DNA of 59,395 bases from Yinghuangia elevatio (GTDB taxonomy: Bacteria; Actinomycetota; Actinomycetes; Streptomycetales; Streptomycetaceae). Positions 7,248 to 15,521 of this stretch are shown here, piece after piece. Position numbers and translations under genes: made by a program. Every line of letters begins with the position of its first letter. The first letter of the stretch is position 1. Under the pieces are notes generated by a model that saw nothing but the letters and a program-made list of their open reading frames with translations, was not told the DNA's origin and did not search any database. The stretch spans positions 1 through 59,395 of the forward strand of contig NZ_JBEZFP010000044.1 of NCBI RefSeq assembly GCF_040649515.1. The letters run 5' to 3'.

Positions 7248-9629
7248 TCACTCCGTGCGGAGGTTGTCCGGCCGTACCAGCCGCCACAGCGGGGGCAGCC
7301 CGACGAGTGCGACCGCCAGTACGGCGGCGCCTCCCAGGCCGGCGACCGATCCGACGTACGCCCAGTCGACTTGCGGTGGTCGCGCCGCCAGGCTCAGCAG
7401 CAGCGAGCCCAACCCGATGCCGCCGGCGACGGCGAGGACCAGGCCCACCGCCAAGGGCACGATCGTCTGTGCCAGCACGGACAGGGCCAGAGTGCGGTGC
7501 GGCGTTCCCAATGCGGCCAACACGGCCAGTGGACGCCGCTGTTCGCGCAACTGCTCCAGGGTGGACACGAGCATGCTCGCGGCGATCAGCATCAGCGTGA
7601 CCGTGGCGCCGACGAAGAGGCCGCGCTTGATGTTGGTGTACTTGCGTGCCTCGGTGCTCGCCTCCAGCGTGGAGACGTAGGCGCCCGGATCGGCCCGCAT
7701 CACCGCGGTGCGCAGATGTTCGAGGCCGTCCGGAACGGTCAGGTCGACCTTCACGTACGCACGGGCCTCCAGGATCCGGTACCCGCTCCCGGCAAGCGCC
7801 TCCGGCGTGGCGTAGAGGCCGCCCCCGCTCGCGAGCATCTGACCGCGGACCGATTCGATTCGCTTGGCGGTCGTGGGCACGGTCCACTCGATCTTCCGGT
7901 CGGGGGCGCCGGGAAGGTCGAGTGTCACCCGTGACCCGGGGCCGAGAGCACCCGCTTCCGTGAACGACGGCCCCCACTCCGGGTCGACGCCGTCCACCCG
8001 GGGCTCGCCGAGCACCGGGGCGCGCCGGCTGTCCGGTGCAGGGGGCATGGTGAACACGTCGCCGGCCGTGCAGTCGGTGATGTCGGCGATCTCGCGCAGG
8101 GCCGGGCAGTCGGCGACCACGACGGTCTCCGTGGGGGCGGCGTCGGTCGACTTCGAGGCGGCGCTCTCGGCATACGGCACGAACGAGGCGACCCCGGGGG
8201 TCGTGGCGAGTTCGCGGAGACGGGCCGCGCTGTCGTCGCCCGTCGAGAGGCTCACATATGAGTCCGCGAGGTCGACCCGCTGGCCGGTCGGCGTGGTGAA
8301 CGTCGACTCGAGCCCGGTGAGCAGCGTCTGTACGGCGATCGCGCCGGCGACCGCGACCGCGATGCCGTTCACGACGCGCACCGATGCCGCGGTTTCGGCG
8401 TGCAGCCTGCGCATGCCGAGGAGCCAGGGGGTCGGCCCCGCGCCGAGTCGCGCGGTGAGGGTGCGTACCGCCCACGGCAGTATTGCCGTCACACCGATGA
8501 GCACCAGCAGTATTCCGCCGGAGAGTTGGTAGACGTTCATGGCAGTGTCGGCGCGGGCGTCGCGCAGCAGCGGCAAGAGCAGCGCCAGGCCGAGCGCGGC
8601 GGGGAGCAGGCGCAGCCACGCGTGCCTCGGCGCGGGCGCGGCGCGGCGCGCGACACCGAGAGGCTCGACGGTGAGGCCGCGCAGGGCCAGGAGCCCGGCG
8701 GCCACCGAGACCGCCGGGACCGCGACCAGGACGAGCGCGCCGAGCCCGATCGGCGGCTTGATGTCGCCGGGGAACACGCTGACGTCCCACAGTTCGATCC
8801 CGCGGACGAACTGCCGTCCGACGAGGAAGAACGCGAGGCCGACCGCGGTGCCGCCCACCGCGGTCGCGAGCGCTTCACCCGCGACGAGGCGCCGCATCAT
8901 GCGCCGGTCGGCGCCGACGAGTCGCAGCACGGCCATGCGGCGGTCCCGAGTGCTCGACCCAAAGCGGGACGCGACGGCGACGAACACTATGACGGGGGAC
9001 AGCAGCGCGACGAACACGGTCACCGCGAGCAGGGTGAGGAGCGGACCCAGCGGCTCGGGAGTCTCCCCGCTGCCGAACCCGTCGACCCGGTCCGCCTGTT
9101 CGGGTGTGAGCGACGCGCTCCCGACGTAGTACGCCAGCTCGGCCGGCCCGGTCAGACCGGCGTCGCCGATGTGTCCCGCGATCGGGTACGGCAGCCGCTC
9201 GCGGAGCAGCGTGCCCGAGGAGGACCGCAGCAGGTCGTCCAGGGCGGGCGAGACCAGCATCGTCCCGGCGCCCGGCAGTTCGCCCAGCCCCGGCGGCACC
9301 ACGGGCCGGTCGCCTTCCGCCTGAAGGAGCCGGCCGCGGATCTCCTGACCGCGGAACTTGGTGTCCGCCTTGACCACCAGCAGTGTCTGCGGCCCGGCCG
9401 GAGTGCCCTCCGCGACGATCTGGTCCATGCGCTCGGAGCCACGCGTGTTGCGCGCGTCCAGCATGTTGGGCACGGACGTCGCGAGCAGCAGCAGTCCGGT
9501 GCCCAGGGCGATGCCCAGCATGGTGAGTGCCGTACGCAGCAGGCCCGAGCGCCCGCCCGAGACCGCGAACCGGGCGCCCATGCCGACGTCGTGGAGCCAC
9601 TGCCGGGGCCTTGCGGCCTCGCTGCTCAC
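7248..9629 (-). CDS. ABC transporter permease, FtsX/MacB type, 793 aa
   Basis: Permease of a type VII (MacB/LolCDE-like) ABC system, working with the ATPase encoded just upstream. It has an N-terminal transmembrane segment after GGRSGLLRTALTMLGIALG, a large extracytoplasmic domain, three further helices in the first FtsX block, and a second FtsX block with a second extracytoplasmic domain. The C-terminus ends with membrane segments and LWRLVRPDNLRTE. Such exporters move lipopeptides, antimicrobial peptides or lipoproteins, or transmit force to envelope enzymes. The GTG at 9629 overlaps the ATPase stop as GTGA, showing translational coupling. The length is normal for the actinobacterial duplicated-FtsX form. 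Confidence 0.9.
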   Translation of the reverse strand: MSSEAARPRQWLHDVGMGARFAVSGGRSGLLRTALTMLGIALGTGLLLLATSVPNMLDARNTRGSERMDQIVAEGTPAGPQTLLVVKADTKFRGQEIRGRLLQAEGDRPVVPPGLGELPGAGTMLVSPALDDLLRSSSGTLLRERLPYPIAGHIGDAGLTGPAELAYYVGSASLTPEQADRVDGFGSGETPEPLGPLLTLLAVTVFVALLSPVIVFVAVASRFGSSTRDRRMAVLRLVGADRRMMRRLVAGEALATAVGGTAVGLAFFLVGRQFVRGIELWDVSVFPGDIKPPIGLGALVLVAVPAVSVAAGLLALRGLTVEPLGVARRAAPAPRHAWLRLLPAALGLALLLPLLRDARADTAMNVYQLSGGILLVLIGVTAILPWAVRTLTARLGAGPTPWLLGMRRLHAETAASVRVVNGIAVAVAGAIAVQTLLTGLESTFTTPTGQRVDLADSYVSLSTGDDSAARLRELATTPGVASFVPYAESAASKSTDAAPTETVVVADCPALREIADITDCTAGDVFTMPPAPDSRRAPVLGEPRVDGVDPEWGPSFTEAGALGPGSRVTLDLPGAPDRKIEWTVPTTAKRIESVRGQMLASGGGLYATPEALAGSGYRILEARAYVKVDLTVPDGLEHLRTAVMRADPGAYVSTLEASTEARKYTNIKRGLFVGATVTLMLIAASMLVSTLEQLREQRRPLAVLAALGTPHRTLALSVLAQTIVPLAVGLVLAVAGGIGLGSLLLSLAARPPQVDWAYVGSVAGLGGAAVLAVALVGLPPLWRLVRPDNLRTE

Positions 9630-10432
9630 GCCGCCCACCCCAAGCTGCGGGTGCGGCCGTCGCGCACCACGACCTCCCGGTCCGAGTACGCCGCGACCCG
9701 GGCGTCGTGCGTCACCAGCACCACCGCGGCGCCGGATTCCCGGGCGGCGTCGGTGAGCAGGTTCATCACCCGCTCGCTGTTGAACGAGTCCAGTGCGCCC
9801 GTCGGTTCGTCGGCGAACACCACGCGCGGTCCGGCCGCGAGCGCGCGGGCGATCGCGACCCGCTGCCCCTGGCCGCCGGACACCTCGCCGGGCAGCTTGC
9901 CGGACACGTCGTCGACCTCCAGCCGGGCCAGCCACTCGGCCGCGCGACGGGCCGCCTCGCGGCGGCGTACGCCGTTCAGGCGCAGCGGCAGCGCGGCGTT
10001 CTCGGCACAGGTGAGCTCGGGCACCAACTGGCCGAACTGGAACACGAAGCCGAAGTCGTGGCGGCGCAGCGCACTGCGCTCACGGTCGGACATCGCGGCC
10101 ACGTCGCGCCCTTGGTACCGCAGTTCGCCCGCGTCGGGCGCCACGATTCCGGCGAGGCAGTGCAGCAGTGTCGACTTGCCGGACCCGGACGGGCCCATCA
10201 CCGCCACGATCTCCCCCGCCGCTATGTCGAACGAGGCGTTCTCGAGGGCGGGCGTCGGACCGTACGTCTTGCGCAGTCCGCGAGCGGTGAGCAGCGAGCC
10301 GGATTCGTCGCCGGTGCGGGCCTGCGGTGCGGTGGTGACGGCGGTCGGCCGGCCCGCGCCGACCGCCCCGAGGCCCCCGGCCGGGCCGGTGCCGCCGGCA
10401 CCGGACGACTTCTTCCGCTTCATCGGGTTCAC
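9626..10432 (-). CDS. ABC transporter ATP-binding protein (MacB/LolD-like), 268 aa
   Basis: Cytoplasmic ATPase partner of the FtsX-type permease. Walker A GPSGSGKST is at residues 80-88, the signature is VSGGQGQR, and Walker B with ADEPTGALD follows. The first ~45 residues are a basic, Gly/Ala-rich extension not needed for the fold. The GTG at 10432 is chosen because GGAGG lies 7 bases upstream and its GTGA overlaps the stop of the padR-type gene; an ATG three codons on (10423) is possible. All three genes (PadR, ATPase, permease) are thus coupled in one transcript. The order and operator suggest induction by the transported compound. Confidence 0.92.
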   Translation of the reverse strand: MNPMKRKKSSGAGGTGPAGGLGAVGAGRPTAVTTAPQARTGDESGSLLTARGLRKTYGPTPALENASFDIAAGEIVAVMGPSGSGKSTLLHCLAGIVAPDAGELRYQGRDVAAMSDRERSALRRHDFGFVFQFGQLVPELTCAENAALPLRLNGVRRREAARRAAEWLARLEVDDVSGKLPGEVSGGQGQRVAIARALAAGPRVVFADEPTGALDSFNSERVMNLLTDAARESGAAVVLVTHDARVAAYSDREVVVRDGRTRSLGWAA

Positions 10433-10950
10433 AGGGCCACCTCCGCCTTCAGCCGGTCGAGGCGCGCCTCGGTCAGTTCCAGCCAGCGCAGGTCCGCCTC
10501 CAGGTGGAACAGCGCGTGATCGCAGATCAGCTGGTCGGCGAGGTCGCCGCCCTTCTTGCGCTCGGTCAGCTCGCGCATCAGCCGCAGGTGCTCGGCGCGC
10601 TGCGTGTCGAGCAGGTCGCCCGCGCTGCGCCCGGTCATCAGGGCGATGACGACCTTCGTGTAGAGCGTGCTCTGCAGATAGGGCTCGGGCTTCTCCGGCC
10701 GCGCGAGCCACTGCTCGACGTCGGTCAGCCCCTCGGCGGTGATCGCGTAGCGCTTCCGCTCCGGGCCCTCGCCGTGCTCTATGCCGTCGACTTCGACGAA
10801 GCCGTTCTTCAGCAGTCGCGAAAGCGTCGCATACACCTGCCCATAGGCGAGTGGCTTGCCCTGCCCGAAGCGGTCGTCGAACGCGCGCTTCAGGTCGTAC
10901 CCGTGGCGTGGGCCGGACTCCAGCAGCCCGAGGAGGGTGTGGCTAATCAT
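10429..10950 (-). CDS. PadR family transcriptional regulator, 173 aa
   Basis: Winged-helix repressor of the PadR family. The N-terminal domain opens with LLGLLESGPRHGYDLKRAFD and continues to YATLSRLLKNGFVE, with the typical EGPERKRYAIT wing. A C-terminal helical dimerisation domain (Vir_act_alpha_C-like) follows. It heads a three-gene operon with a MacB-like exporter and should repress it. There is no ribosome site before the ATG at 10950, but a TATAGT hexamer at 10958-10963 (minus strand) would place the transcription start within a base or two of the ATG, so the mRNA may be leaderless. Palindromic half-sites flank this promoter. Confidence 0.9.
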   Translation of the reverse strand: MISHTLLGLLESGPRHGYDLKRAFDDRFGQGKPLAYGQVYATLSRLLKNGFVEVDGIEHGEGPERKRYAITAEGLTDVEQWLARPEKPEPYLQSTLYTKVVIALMTGRSAGDLLDTQRAEHLRLMRELTERKKGGDLADQLICDHALFHLEADLRWLELTEARLDRLKAEVAL

Positions 10951-10957
10951 GTCGACG

Positions 10958-10990
10958 ACTATACATGCGGGATATACACCGAGTGTATAG
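10958..10990 (-). promoter_or_regulatory. Autoregulatory operator and promoter of the padR-ABC operon
   Basis: A perfect palindrome TATACAC-CGA-GTGTATA occupies 10973-10989. A third half-site (CTATACA) at 10959-10965 overlaps the TATAGT minus-10 hexamer. Three copies of the TATACA element over about 30 bases fit a PadR dimer covering the promoter. The likely transcription start abuts the ATG at 10950. Confidence 0.65.
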
Positions 10991-11075
10991 ACGCGGTGAA
11001 TAGCCTCTTCGGAGGACGCCGGAACGTCCGACCGGGATGCCCGACCGGACGGGCGAACATGGGTTTGACCTGCGG

Positions 11076-12176
11076 TTATGCTCCACCGCTCAGGAACTCG
11101 GAAACCGCCGAGGATTCTTTCTCGATCACCCGGGCGAGCGAAGGGCCCCAGGAGTCGAACGCCGCCGTCCGAACCTCGTGCCCCTTGCGTCCCCACGTCC
11201 CCACGGCGACGCCGTCGGCCAGCACCACGGGCCGGATGACCCCGCCGCCGGGCCACACATCTCTCTCATGGGCGGGTGGCACCACGAGGCGGCGGTCGCG
11301 GTAGGCGAGGAGGTAGTCGTCGTACGCGGGAAGCAGCCGGACGTCGGGCCCGACCGGGTCACCGCCTCCGACCGCGCCCCGACCGTCGACGCGATCCCCG
11401 GCCTCCCCTTCGTCAGGGGCCGCGTCCTCCGGGCGAAGCGTCTTCGCCGGTCCGGCCGCCCAGGCCCGCCGGGCGAGCGACAGAGGCAGGCCGGACCAGT
11501 GCGCGAAGTCCTCGGCGTCGGCGGGGCCGTGCGCCCGGGCGTACCGCAGTGCGAGCTCGGCCGCCGCCGCGTCGCCCTGCGGCCCGCGCCCGTGGGCCGG
11601 GATCCAGTCGTCGAGCAGCACGAAGGTGCCCTCGCCCGCCCGCCGGGGACCGTGGCAGACCACACCGACCAGCGCGGCGTGCCTGATCAAATGGAACGGC
11701 GCCTGCCCGGAAGGCGGGACCCCGATGGCCGCCAGGCGTTCGGCCAACTCGCCGCGGGTGAGCGGCCCGTGCGTCGCGACCGCCTCGCGGATCACGCGCG
11801 CGGCGCGTTCGCGAAGTGCCTCGTCGAGGTCCAGTTCACGGTACCGGCGGGCGTTCGCCGCCTCGTTCCGTGCCCCGAACACGCCGAGCAGCCAGCGCAG
11901 GTCCTCCGCGGGCACGGTGTGCAGCGTGCCGCGCATGAACCATCCGGTGGCGATCGAGCGTTCGTCCTCGTACGCGGCCCGCACCTCGGCCGCCGAGACG
12001 CCGTCGGCGCGCACCCGGACGCCGAGGTCGGCGGCGACCGCGTCCTGCGCCTGGATCGCGAAGACCCGGCGCACCACGCCCGCGGCGGTGTGCTCCCGGA
12101 CACCGCCGGCCAGCGCCTGCGCGCGGGCCCGCGCGAGGCGCAGCGCGCGCATCGTCTGCTTGGTGGTCACGCGCAT
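11076..12176 (-). CDS. AlkZ/YcaQ-like winged-helix DNA glycosylase family protein, 366 aa
   Basis: HTH_42 superfamily protein. Members characterised in Streptomyces (AlkZ) and E. coli (YcaQ/AlkX) excise alkylated bases and unhook interstrand crosslinks. The family signature is visible: FAIQAQDA with a Gln42-x-Gln44 pair, the QxQ form seen in AlkZ-type catalytic motifs, and RGTLHTVPAEDLRW further on. C-terminal winged-helix repeats end with LLPAYDDYLLAYRDR and VVLADGVAVGTWGRK. The length is normal. The gene starts 108 bases after the DHA2 exporter gene on the same strand, so efflux and lesion repair may be co-expressed. The substrate is inferred from the family only. Confidence 0.8.
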   Translation of the reverse strand: MRVTTKQTMRALRLARARAQALAGGVREHTAAGVVRRVFAIQAQDAVAADLGVRVRADGVSAAEVRAAYEDERSIATGWFMRGTLHTVPAEDLRWLLGVFGARNEAANARRYRELDLDEALRERAARVIREAVATHGPLTRGELAERLAAIGVPPSGQAPFHLIRHAALVGVVCHGPRRAGEGTFVLLDDWIPAHGRGPQGDAAAAELALRYARAHGPADAEDFAHWSGLPLSLARRAWAAGPAKTLRPEDAAPDEGEAGDRVDGRGAVGGGDPVGPDVRLLPAYDDYLLAYRDRRLVVPPAHERDVWPGGGVIRPVVLADGVAVGTWGRKGHEVRTAAFDSWGPSLARVIEKESSAVSEFLSGGA

Positions 12177-12203
12177 AGTCTCCCGCGTCGGGCTGACGCG
12201 CCG

Positions 12204-12290
12204 ACCGCTACGCCCGACCGCTACGCCCGACGGCTACGCACCCGAACGCGCTACGCACCCGAACGCGCTACGCACCCGAACGCGCTACGC
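12204..12290. repeat. Tandem minisatellite, 17-bp unit
   Basis: Three perfect copies of GCTACGCACCCGAACGC at 12233-12249, 12250-12266 and 12267-12283, preceded by three looser copies of a GACCGCTACGCC word and followed by a partial copy. The repeat runs into the last codons of the exporter gene, whose TAG (12285-12287) lies in the partial copy. It fills the gap before the AlkZ-like gene. Confidence 0.85.
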
Positions 12291-13763
12291 GCTGACCGCG
12301 TCCGGCTCCGCCGCCGGGCGGGCCTCCTCGACCGGCTCGGCCTTGCGCATCGTCGCCGCGGCATCCTCGTCGCGCACGGTCAGTGCCACGAGGGCGCCGA
12401 CGAGCGCGATGCCAGCCGCCGTCCAGAACGCGGCGCGGTACGCGTCCAGATTCGGAGCGGCCAGGCCCGCCGAGGTGGTGGTGAACGCGCCCACCCCCGC
12501 GATCACCGTGCTCAGCAGGGCGACGCCCAGTGCCGAGCCGAGCTGGCGCTGCGTGCTGAACAGCGTCGACGCCGCGGCGCTGTCGGAGGGCTTGGTCTTG
12601 GCGAACGCGGCGGCCTGCATCGGGATCATGTTGAACGCCAGCGCGACGCCGGTGAAGAAGAGGATGCCGGCGAACACCGCGGGAGGGGTGTTCTGGTCGG
12701 TCCGGCTGAGCATGACGGCCGCCGCGGCTATGCCCGCCAGGCCGACGGCCATCAGGCGGCGCGGTCCGACCTTCGGGTAGATGCGGGAGACGACCTGCGA
12801 GGTGATCATCACGCCGAACGCCTCGGGGAAGGTCAGCAGACCGGTCTTGAGCGCACTCCAGCCGAACGCCTGCTGGCACATCAGCGGGTAGACGTACAGA
12901 AGGCCGAGGAAGCCCGCGGAGCCGAGCAGCGACACGGTGTTGGTGCTGGCGAACAGGCGGTCGCCGAACAGGCGGAGCTTGAGGATGGGTTCGGCGGCGC
13001 GGAGCTCGTACCAGACCATCGAGACGAGCAGCACCGCCCCGGCTATGCCGGTGCCGATGATGAGCGGGGACCCCCAGCCCTTGCCCGGGCCCTCGCTGAG
13101 CGAGTACATCAGCAGCGCGAAGCCGACGCCGGCGAGGAGGAAGCCCGGCAGGTCGAAGCGGCCCACGCCCGGCTCGCGGTGCTCCTTGAGGAACAGCGCG
13201 CCGAACACCAGGGCCACCGCGCCGACCGGCAGGTTGATGTAGAAGACCCAGTGCCACGACGCCTTGTCGACGAGCAGGCCGCCGAGCACCGGGCCGAGCG
13301 CGGGGGCGATCGCGGTCGGGACCATCAGGACGCGGGACGCGCGCACGCGCTCCTCGGGCGGGAAGGCGCGGAACATCATCGCCATGCCGACCGGGGTCAG
13401 CAGGCCGCCGCCGACACCCTGGAGGATGCGGAAGAGCACGAGTTGGTCGAGCGTCTGCGCGAGGCCGCACAAGGCGGACGCGCCGGTGAACACCGCCAGC
13501 GCGAAGAGGAACACCCGCTTGCTGCCGAACCGGTCGCCGAGCCAGCCGGACGCGGGGATGAACACCGCGAGGCTGACCAGATAGCCGACCGCCACCGTGC
13601 CGAGCTCCGAGGGACCGACCCCGAAGTCCTTGCCGATGGCCGGGAGCGCGACGTTGATGATCGTGATGTCGAGGATGTTCACGAACATCGCGGCCACGAA
13701 GACCGCGCCGACGACGAACTTCTGGTTGAGGTCGGGCAGACGCGATCGGCCGGGTGATGCCAT
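12285..13763 (-). CDS. DHA2 family MFS exporter (EmrB/QacA-like), 492 aa
   Basis: Fourteen-helix drug:H+ antiporter of the DHA2 family in the cytoplasmic membrane. Motif A reads GWLGDRFGSKR, motif C is ALGPVLGGLLVD in helix 5, and the N-terminal IINVALPAIGKDFG segment is typical of EmrB/QacA proteins. The length fits. GGAG precedes the ATG at 13763. The C-terminal codons lie in a 17-bp minisatellite, giving a soluble Glu/Pro/Ala-rich tail. It is upstream of, and probably co-transcribed with, the AlkZ-like gene, which would make a paired efflux and DNA-repair unit. Confidence 0.92.
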   Translation of the reverse strand: MASPGRSRLPDLNQKFVVGAVFVAAMFVNILDITIINVALPAIGKDFGVGPSELGTVAVGYLVSLAVFIPASGWLGDRFGSKRVFLFALAVFTGASALCGLAQTLDQLVLFRILQGVGGGLLTPVGMAMMFRAFPPEERVRASRVLMVPTAIAPALGPVLGGLLVDKASWHWVFYINLPVGAVALVFGALFLKEHREPGVGRFDLPGFLLAGVGFALLMYSLSEGPGKGWGSPLIIGTGIAGAVLLVSMVWYELRAAEPILKLRLFGDRLFASTNTVSLLGSAGFLGLLYVYPLMCQQAFGWSALKTGLLTFPEAFGVMITSQVVSRIYPKVGPRRLMAVGLAGIAAAAVMLSRTDQNTPPAVFAGILFFTGVALAFNMIPMQAAAFAKTKPSDSAAASTLFSTQRQLGSALGVALLSTVIAGVGAFTTTSAGLAAPNLDAYRAAFWTAAGIALVGALVALTVRDEDAAATMRKAEPVEEARPAAEPDAVSA

Positions 13764-14022
13764 ACGGGCGGACTCCTGGGAGCGGAACGGATAGAGCGGG
13801 AGCGGTCAGGGGGCCGCCCCGGTACGTGTCGTGGTGCCGGGCCAAGGGCGGAGTACCGGGAAGCGCGGTGCACCGCGGTGTGCGTCGTAACGCGACGCCG
13901 GCCGGCGCCAAGCAGACGCAACGAGCGCGGCCCGGGAGGAATTCCTCCCGGGCTGCGACTGTGGCACAGGCCACACCAGTGCGTCGCCGATCACCCCGGC
14001 GGCGCCGCCGGTACGGCGTGTC

Positions 14023-14361
14023 TCAGTGCTCGCCCTCCTGGCGCGGCTCGATGCCGAGGGCCGCGCAGGCCTCGTTGTAGAGGCGGACGACCTCGACGCG
14101 CACCTCGCGCCGCTCGGTCAGCTCGCGCTCCCAGGGGATCCGGACGTCGGTCTCGGCGCCGTCGACCACCGCGACGAAGTCGGCGCCGAGGCCGTCGAGC
14201 CCGCTCATGCGCGCCGAGGTGGCGGTGTCCTTGCCGCCCAGGCCGCGCACGATCAGCAGGTTGTCGGCGGGGTGGTCGTCGTTCATGTGCTTGGTGATCG
14301 CGGCGACGACGTCCGGACCGAACGGGTTCGCGGTGCCCTGCGGGGAGGGGGTGGTGGTCAT
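14023..14361 (-). CDS. DUF2470 (HugZ C-terminal-like) protein, 112 aa
   Basis: Small stand-alone DUF2470 protein. The motif KHMNDDHPADNLLIVRGLG corresponds to the HMN(x)DHxD signature found in the C-terminal domain of heme-utilisation proteins such as HugZ/HutZ, where it contributes to heme binding. Here the flavin-like split-barrel domain that normally precedes it is absent. GGAGG lies 5 bases before the ATG. It follows the neocarzinostatin-like gene on the same strand and both diverge from heme oxygenase, so a role in handling heme or its breakdown is a reasonable inference. A PPOX split-barrel protein is encoded 8 kb away at 22231. Confidence 0.85.
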   Translation of the reverse strand: MTTTPSPQGTANPFGPDVVAAITKHMNDDHPADNLLIVRGLGGKDTATSARMSGLDGLGADFVAVVDGAETDVRIPWERELTERREVRVEVVRLYNEACAALGIEPRQEGEH

Positions 14362-14512
14362 GGTCGCCTCCGAAGGCGGTCGGGCGGGTGGTCGGGTCCG
14401 GAACGGTGTACGGGCGAGGCGGCGCCGGGTGGTTCGGGGCGGTGCGAAGCGGTTCCCGGCCGTGCGAAGCGGGGCCGGCGACGCCGAGCTGTGCGGGGCG
14501 GGCGTGCCCCGG

Positions 14513-15268
14513 TCAGTGCGCCGCGCGGCGGCGTACGAAGACGAAGGTCCCGGCGCCGACGACGATGACGACGGCCGCCACGACGCCGACGACGATCCAC
14601 ACCGAGGAGTCGGAGTCGTCGTCCTTCTTGTCGGCGCTGGGAGCGGTCGACGCGTCCGGTGCCGTCGAGGTCTGCGGCACGTTCGGCATGGCGCCGTCGA
14701 TTCCGGTCGGCGCGGGGCCGGAGCTCGGCGCGCCCGCCGCGTCCGTGCCGGGTGCCGCGGGGCTCTCGGTGGCTCCGGGCGGGCCCGCGTTCTCCTGCGG
14801 ACGGTTCGGCAGCGACGGGGCGACGCCGCCGGTGAAGCCGATCGCCGCGACGCCCTCCTGGCTGCGGTCCTTGCCGTTGCCGACCCAACTGGTCTGCAGC
14901 GCACACGGTGTCGCGAGGCAGTCGGTGACGCCGAACTTCGCGGCCGGCTTGTAGTCGGCCACGAATCCGCCGCTCGCGTCGGTGTCGACCAGCTTGAAGT
15001 TGACCACGTCACACGCGCGTCCGGCAGGCTGGGCCGGGTCGCACACGGTGAGGAAAAGCTTGATGCCCGGCTTGAAGCCCTTGCCGGTGACCGTGATCAC
15101 CTCGCCGGCCGGGTCCAGACCCGTGGTCTTGGTCGCCGACAGGCTGACGTTCTCCGCATGTGCGGTGCCGGCGCCGGCGAACAGCGCGAGCGGCAGGCCG
15201 AGGAGCATGCCGAGCAGCAGGACGGGCAGGGACGCCGCACGGCGACGGCGGGTTCGATGTGTGCTCAC
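14513..15268 (-). CDS. Membrane-anchored neocarzinostatin-fold secreted protein, 251 aa
   Basis: Sec signal peptide (residues 1-38, cleavage after AHA), then an Ig-like domain at 40-140 that aligns by eye with the apoprotein of neocarzinostatin. The shared features are two disulfide-forming pairs (Cys76/Cys86 and Cys117/Cys122), a GKGFKPGIKLFLTVC strand pair and a QEGVAAIGF ending. A Pro/Ala/Thr-rich linker (145-220) and a C-terminal membrane helix (about 222-245) followed by RRRAAH anchor it; no LPXTG sortase motif is seen. The GTG at 15268 has GGGAG upstream. Placed under an iron box and divergent from heme oxygenase, it may bind heme or another hydrophobic cofactor at the cell surface. That function is inference. 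Confidence 0.8.
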   Translation of the reverse strand: MSTHRTRRRRAASLPVLLLGMLLGLPLALFAGAGTAHAENVSLSATKTTGLDPAGEVITVTGKGFKPGIKLFLTVCDPAQPAGRACDVVNFKLVDTDASGGFVADYKPAAKFGVTDCLATPCALQTSWVGNGKDRSQEGVAAIGFTGGVAPSLPNRPQENAGPPGATESPAAPGTDAAGAPSSGPAPTGIDGAMPNVPQTSTAPDASTAPSADKKDDDSDSSVWIVVGVVAAVVIVVGAGTFVFVRRRAAH

Positions 15269-15318
15269 GCTGCTTAACTCCCAGGTCAACGGCCTGTACT
15301 CCGGCGTACGTTCGTTGT

Positions 15319-15337
15319 GGAGGTTAGGCTACCCTCA
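15319..15337. promoter_or_regulatory. Iron box (DtxR/IdeR/DmdR-type operator)
   Basis: GGAGGTTAGGCTACCCTCA matches 15 of 19 positions of the DmdR/IdeR consensus TTAGGTTAGGCTAACCTAA, including the core GGTTAGGCTA. It lies between the divergent starts of the neocarzinostatin-like gene (15268) and heme oxygenase (15522), so one site could repress both under iron-replete conditions. Confidence 0.7.
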
Positions 15338-15521
15338 TTGCCGTGGTGCACATCGCCGGGGCCGCCCCCGGAACCCCTTGGAGCCCAAGGATGCACCCTC
15401 CGACATCGTTCCGACAAGATGTCGGTAAGTTCTTGACGCCGGCATACGGGGCCGCACACACTGCGGTTCGGCAGCTTGTCGTACCGACGCCGCCCAAGGG
15501 CCGTTCCAAGGGGACTCAACG

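Noticed and set aside
12233..12283. CRISPR array or attachment site
   Set aside because: The 17-bp units are directly adjacent with no spacers and no integrase or cas genes are present, so it is a simple tandem repeat.
14513..15268. Enediyne self-resistance apoprotein
   Set aside because: It is membrane-anchored, sits under an iron box beside heme oxygenase, and no enediyne polyketide synthase genes are in the window.
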